Shown here: positions 60,421 through 64,000 of the stretch, piece after piece
How positions within the stretch are numbered: position 1 is the first letter of the stretch
How the letters are laid out: every line of letters begins with the position of its first letter
NCBI RefSeq assembly: GCF_001426995.1
Contig: NZ_LMFY01000001.1
Location: 1,981,675 to 2,045,674 of the forward strand
Direction of reading: 5' to 3'
DNA: 64,000 nt
From: Microbacterium sp. Root553
Lineage (GTDB): Bacteria > Actinomycetota > Actinomycetes > Actinomycetales > Microbacteriaceae
The notes under the pieces: generated by a model
Seen by the model: only the letters and a program-made list of their open reading frames with translations
The model's database searches: none
Told to the model about the DNA's origin: nothing
Made by a program: the position numbers and the translations under genes

Positions 60421-61020
60421 TCAACCCGATAGATCCTGCGTGAGCAGCGCATCCGCCCAGGTCCGGGCGATCCGGAACGGCTCGGCGAAGGTCGCCATCC
60501 CCACCGTGACGATCGCCCCCTCGTAGAGCAGCATCATCGCCTGCGCCATCGCCCGGGGGTCGCGGACCCCGCCCGACGTGCACAGCTCCTCGAACAGATC
60601 GAGCAGCCATACCTTCTGGCGCGACACCTCGGGGAACACGGGATGGCCGTCGGCGCCGTCGCCGAGCTCGGCGCGGGCGTTGATCGCACTGCATCCCTTC
60701 GGGCTGTTCTCATCGGACCACGAGATCGCGGCGTCGAAGATCGAGAGGATCCGCGCGGGTCCGGGCTCGGGAACTCGCTCGAGCTGCGCGGCGACATGCG
60801 CGCGCCATCGGGCATCGCGGTGCTGCAGGTACGAGACCACGAGGGCCTCCTTCGACCCGAACCGGTCGTAGAGGGTCTTCTTGGTGACGCCGGCCGCCTC
60901 CGCGATCGTGTCGACGCCGACGGCGTGGATGCCGCGCTCGTAGAAGAGCCGCGATGCCGCGTCGAGCACCCGGCGTCCGCCGGGGGTCAGGGGGGCGAGG
61001 TCCGGGACCGGCTGTGTCAT
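60421..61020 (-). CDS. TetR family transcriptional regulator
   Basis: A 199-residue TetR-type repressor. The helix-turn-helix lies at about residues 15-60 (RRVLDAASRLFYERGIHAVGVDTIAEAAGVTKKTLYDRFGSKEALVVSYL); the C-terminal ligand domain has a conserved SPKGCSAINARAEL segment with one Cys. It is divergent from an EamA-type exporter gene, 33 bp apart, with an operator-like inverted repeat between them. The probable function is to repress the exporter and itself until a ligand binds. A TATATT hexamer lies 6 nt before the ATG. Confidence 0.93.
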   Translation of the reverse strand: MTQPVPDLAPLTPGGRRVLDAASRLFYERGIHAVGVDTIAEAAGVTKKTLYDRFGSKEALVVSYLQHRDARWRAHVAAQLERVPEPGPARILSIFDAAISWSDENSPKGCSAINARAELGDGADGHPVFPEVSRQKVWLLDLFEELCTSGGVRDPRAMAQAMMLLYEGAIVTVGMATFAEPFRIARTWADALLTQDLSG

Positions 61021-61026
61021 GGCTCG

Positions 61027-61032
61027 AATATA
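61027..61032 (-). promoter_or_regulatory. -10 element of the TetR gene
   Basis: TATATT on the minus strand with 6 nt to the ATG at 61020; overlaps the operator. Confidence 0.55.
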
Positions 61033-61044
61033 CCAGTCTGTATA
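61029..61044. promoter_or_regulatory. TetR operator 1
   Basis: TATAC-N6-GTATA, perfect 5-bp arms, covering both divergent -10 hexamers. Confidence 0.65.
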
Positions 61045-61046
61045 GT
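61041..61046 (+). promoter_or_regulatory. -10 element of the EamA gene
   Basis: TATAGT with 7 nt to the ATG at 61054; overlaps the right arm of the operator. Confidence 0.55.
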
Positions 61047-61053
61047 CGATGTC

Positions 61054-61974
61054 ATGAGTACACAGATCGGTATACTTGGCCCGGTGGTCACCGTCACGGC
61101 GTCCGCGGTCTTCGTGGTCACCTGGAGTTCGGGGTTCATCATCCCGGCGTTCGCCACCGTCGACGTCTCGCCGTTGACGCTCCTCGTCTGGCGTTTCGTC
61201 CCGCTGGCGGCCATGCTCCTCGTGCTCGTACATCTGACGGGGGCGGCGAGGGGCATTCCCGCCCGTGATCTGCGCATGCAGTCCGCGATCGGCGTGTTCG
61301 CGCAGTTCGGGTACTGTCTCGCCGTCTACGCGGCGGTCGCCGCCGGGGTCGCCACCGGAACGGTCGCGTTGATCGACGCGATCCAGCCGCTCGTCGTGGC
61401 GGTGCTCGTGGGGCCGGTGCTGGGCCTGCGGGTCCGGGGAGCGCAGTGGGTCGGTCTGGGGATCGGCGCGGTCGGGGTCCTCTTGGTGGTGCGCTCGCAG
61501 CTCGGCGACACGGGAGCGCCGCCCGGGGCCTACGCGTTTCCGGCACTGGCGATGGTCGCCCTCATCGTCGGCACCCTGTTGCAGCGCAGAACACCCGTAC
61601 GCACGGGAGTGCTCGTCACCCTCACTGTGCACGTGTCGGTGACCGCGGTGCTGATGCTCGTCCTCGCGACGATGATGGGATCGCTCGTCCCCCCGGCATC
61701 CTGGCACTTCTGGATCGCCGTCGCCCTGACCGCCGTGTTCCCGACGCTCGCCGCCTACGGCCTCTACTGGTGGCTGCTGCGACGAATCGGGATCACCGCG
61801 CTGCAGGCCCTGCTCTTCCTGATCGCCCCGACGACCTCGCTCGCGGGGAGCGTGCTGCTGGGTGAGCCGATGACCCCGGTCACCGTCAGCGGTTTCGCGC
61901 TGTGCGCCGCCGGGGTCGCGCTCGTCCTGGTCGGGGATGCCCGCTCGAGAAGAGAGGATGCGCACGCGGAGTGA
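61054..61974 (+). CDS. EamA/DMT-family transporter
   Basis: A 306-residue protein with ten predicted helices in two EamA repeats (about 12-145 and 155-295). Signatures are WSSGFIIPAFATVDVSPLTLLVWRF in helix 1-2 and the GTVALIDAIQPLVVAVLVG turn, repeated as ALQALLFLIAPTTSLAGSVLLGE in the second half. Members export amino acids, purines or toxic metabolites; here the substrate is presumably the ligand, or related to the ligand, of the divergent TetR protein. A second operator-like site lies in the first 21 bases of the coding region. Confidence 0.9.
   Translation: MSTQIGILGPVVTVTASAVFVVTWSSGFIIPAFATVDVSPLTLLVWRFVPLAAMLLVLVHLTGAARGIPARDLRMQSAIGVFAQFGYCLAVYAAVAAGVATGTVALIDAIQPLVVAVLVGPVLGLRVRGAQWVGLGIGAVGVLLVVRSQLGDTGAPPGAYAFPALAMVALIVGTLLQRRTPVRTGVLVTLTVHVSVTAVLMLVLATMMGSLVPPASWHFWIAVALTAVFPTLAAYGLYWWLLRRIGITALQALLFLIAPTTSLAGSVLLGEPMTPVTVSGFALCAAGVALVLVGDARSRREDAHAE
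61059..61074. promoter_or_regulatory. TetR operator 2 (imperfect, inverted copy)
   Basis: Reverse complement reads TATACCGATCTGTGTA, matching operator 1 (TATACCAGTCTGTATA) at 13 of 16 positions. Centres are 30 bp apart. Confidence 0.5.
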
Positions 61975-62091
61975 CACGGCGTGCTGGTGCCCGGTACGAC
62001 CATCTTCCGCGGCACGTGCCCCTCATCGTGGTCTCCTGGGAACACCTCAGGACGACCCGTACCCCGCGACGGAATGCCGCGGAGTGGGCGG

Positions 62092-64000
62092 TCATTGCTG
62101 CACGAACGGCTGTGTCAGCTCGTCCTCGAGCCAGCCCTCGCCGAACGAACGCGTGAGCGCTTCGGTGAGGTGGTGGCTGTCGAAGTACGCGGGAATTCCG
62201 CCGACGACCGGGTAGCAGACGTCGTCGCAGAACACGTCGGAGAAGTCGACGACACTGAAATTCACATTGTCGATCATCGCCGCGGCGCGCGTCAGCGCCG
62301 ACTCGGCGTCGACGCTCTCGACGGGTACGGTGCACGAGTCGAGGATGCAGTCCACGATGTCGACGGGCAGCACCGGGGGCTCGGCCATCAGGATGACGCG
62401 CTTGCCAGAGTCGAGCCACTGGTTCCACGCGTCGGCGTAGCCGGTGCCGGGGTCGGGCTGGCCGTTGACGGTGTACTTGCCCGACCAGGCCGTCGTGATG
62501 ATGACGTCGATGTCGGGGTCCTCGACCAGCATGCCGATCGTGCCCGTGCGCCAGGCCTGGCAGTCTGCGACGTAGGCGGGGTCCGTGATGATCGTTCCCA
62601 CCGCGGGGTCGGCGGTCGCCGCGCAGCCTCCCTTGAGGAAGGTGTGGATGCGCGCGTTGTGCACGGGCGCCACGGTGTCGAGCGAGCCGGACCACATCTC
62701 GGCGTGTGAGTCTCCGACGATCGCGATGTCGAGGTCCTGCGTCCCCTCCGGCACTCCGAACGAGCAGGTCTTGACGACCCCGTCGGCGGTGGTCACCTCT
62801 TCGCAGACGGTGCCTCCGGTCGTGCTGGTGATGAGGTTGAAGTGGCTCTCGGAGAGCAGGTACCCCTGGTCGCCGAGCTCGCGAGAGTCGGAGCATTCAG
62901 CAGTGCCGAGTTCTGCCTGGGCGCCGAAGCACTCCCCGGGGTCCTTCGACGCGGCGACGAGTGCGGCGGTCGCCGCGACACCGCGGTCCCGAAGGGCGAT
63001 CACACCGACGGCGGACGGGATGACGACCACGGCCATTGCGACCAGGGTCATGACGAGGATCCAGCGTGGGCGGGTGCGGGCGAGCGGGCCGAGGCGCACC
63101 GGGTCTTCGACGAAACGCTTGGTGAGCAGTGCGAGAACCAGGGTGATGGCGAGGAGGACGAACTTGTCCGGTGTGCCGATCGGCTGCGACAGGATGACGG
63201 GGGCGGCGACGATGAGCGGCCAGTGCCAGAGGTACGCCGAGTAGCTCACGTCGCCGATGATCTGCACGGGGCGGAACGAGGTGATCGCCCGCGTCGACCA
63301 GGTGTGCTCGGCCTCGCCGATCGCGATGACGAGAACGACACCGAGGACGGGGATGAGGGCGGCGGGTCCGGGAACGCCGGACTGCGAGTCGAGGAGCACG
63401 GCACTGCCGAGGATGAGCGCCCAGCCGAGCCAGACGAACGCGCTGAGGCGGCGGCGGATCGTCTCACTGAAGACGGGGAGCAGGGCGACGAGGCCACCCG
63501 CGGCGAACTCCCACGCACGGCCCGTGGTCTGGAAGTACGCGGCCGACGGGGTCTGGGCATTGGAGTACACGGCCCAGGCGAGCGAGACGATCGCGATGCT
63601 CGCGAAGACGACAGCGGTGACGACGACCTGCGTGCGCTTGGCGCGACGGAAGGTGAGCCAGGCGACGACCAAGAGGATGATCGGCCAGACGATGTAGAAC
63701 TGCTCCTCGACCGAGAGCGACCAGTAGTGGGTGACCAGGGTCTGGGCCTCGCCCTGGGCGAAGTAGTCGAGCGAGTTCGAGGAGAGCAGCCAGTTGAGCA
63801 CGTAGACCGCGGCGGCGCCGATCTGATAGAGCTCGTCTTGCCACTGGGGAAGGGGCATCTTCACGACGGTGAAGATGGCGCACACCGCGAGCACGACCAG
63901 TGCGGCGGGCAGCAGACGGCGGGCACGTCGGGCCCAGAACGCGCCCAGTCGGATCTTGCCGGTGCTCCGCGACTCGCGGAGCAGGTGGGACGTGATGAGG
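62092..64000 (-). CDS. Acyltransferase-3 family protein with SGNH domain (5' partial)
   Basis: The frame is open to the right edge, so the N-terminus is missing. The visible first residues (LITSHLLRESRSTGKIRLGAFWARRARRLLPAALVVL) are the usual early part of the OafA/YrhL-type membrane acyltransferase, followed by the HYWSLSVEEQFYIVWP motif and about eight further spans. The C-terminal 230 residues form an extracytoplasmic SGNH-hydrolase-like domain starting IAIVGDSHAEMWSGSL, with cysteines likely to be disulfide-bonded. Such proteins O-acetylate cell-surface polysaccharides or peptidoglycan. The short gap (61975-62091) to the EamA gene holds only a weak hairpin. Confidence 0.92.
   Translation of the reverse strand, partial: LITSHLLRESRSTGKIRLGAFWARRARRLLPAALVVLAVCAIFTVVKMPLPQWQDELYQIGAAAVYVLNWLLSSNSLDYFAQGEAQTLVTHYWSLSVEEQFYIVWPIILLVVAWLTFRRAKRTQVVVTAVVFASIAIVSLAWAVYSNAQTPSAAYFQTTGRAWEFAAGGLVALLPVFSETIRRRLSAFVWLGWALILGSAVLLDSQSGVPGPAALIPVLGVVLVIAIGEAEHTWSTRAITSFRPVQIIGDVSYSAYLWHWPLIVAAPVILSQPIGTPDKFVLLAITLVLALLTKRFVEDPVRLGPLARTRPRWILVMTLVAMAVVVIPSAVGVIALRDRGVAATAALVAASKDPGECFGAQAELGTAECSDSRELGDQGYLLSESHFNLITSTTGGTVCEEVTTADGVVKTCSFGVPEGTQDLDIAIVGDSHAEMWSGSLDTVAPVHNARIHTFLKGGCAATADPAVGTIITDPAYVADCQAWRTGTIGMLVEDPDIDVIITTAWSGKYTVNGQPDPGTGYADAWNQWLDSGKRVILMAEPPVLPVDIVDCILDSCTVPVESVDAESALTRAAAMIDNVNFSVVDFSDVFCDDVCYPVVGGIPAYFDSHHLTEALTRSFGEGWLEDELTQPFVQQ

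Overview
This 64 kb window is high-GC DNA from an actinobacterium, most likely a Microbacterium or a close relative in the Microbacteriaceae. Support comes from two WhiB proteins, MtrA-MtrB-LpqB, a single-chain 2-oxoglutarate decarboxylase/dehydrogenase (Kgd type), a SigH/RsrA-type thiol-stress pair, PdtaS and an Eis-like acetyltransferase. About 57 protein genes are supported. I see no tRNA, rRNA, CRISPR array, insertion sequence or prophage. No gap between genes exceeds about 240 bp. The gene cut at each end (polysaccharide pyruvyl transferase; acyltransferase with SGNH domain) belongs to surface-glycan chemistry.

Layout. 1-5.5 kb: end of an exopolysaccharide region (pyruvyl transferase, a membrane-anchored protein of unknown role, a GlfT-like glycosyltransferase, two tandem O-antigen-ligase/polymerase-like proteins). 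5.5-12.5 kb: manA, whiB2-type regulator, large membrane glycosyltransferase, DUF5719 protein, zincin-fold protein without HExxH, DUF3499 protein. 12.5-20.1 kb: RDD and SpoIIM-like membrane proteins facing each other, then a minus-strand operon (membrane protein, DUF4129, DUF4350, MoxR, DUF58). 20.2-25.9 kb: mtrA-mtrB-lpqB, comF, hpf. 25.9-37.4 kb: coiled-coil protein, PadR regulator, secA, an aminotransferase, a MinD/CpaE-like ATPase with a SAF-domain partner, a small HTH protein, an unrecognised protein with an internal duplication, an Rv3235-like protein, PdtaS and WhiB1. 37.6-43.2 kb: small membrane protein, bcp, rsgA, aroA, sigH-rsrA, Eis-like acetyltransferase. 43.3-56.6 kb: kgd, guaB1, two CNNM/CorC-like proteins, an old-yellow-enzyme reductase, nnrD, GT87-like protein, thiamine-binding protein, MFS transporter, NUDIX hydrolase. 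56.6-64 kb: metX, an endonuclease/phosphatase-like protein, metY, a divergent TetR/EamA pair, the acyltransferase.

Much of 5.5-43 kb follows, from memory, the Mycobacterium tuberculosis order around Rv3219-Rv3260, with the MoxR/DUF58/SpoIIM/RDD block (Rv3689-Rv3695 in that species) set inside it. The main jobs are envelope building, envelope-stress signalling, protein export and redox homeostasis.

The strongest unexplained signals are regulatory. (1) More than twenty genes have a TAnnnT-like hexamer ending 6-8 nt before the start codon, which predicts widespread leaderless mRNAs. (2) Two perfect DnaA boxes lie 976 bp apart in the promoter regions of the MinD/SAF, HTH and duplicated-domain genes, with no dnaA or origin genes nearby. 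(3) Exact 18-bp tandem repeats occur at three separate places. (4) A short upstream ORF and a hairpin over the ribosome-binding site precede a CNNM transporter gene. (5) A TetR/EamA intergenic region carries two related operators over back-to-back leaderless promoters.
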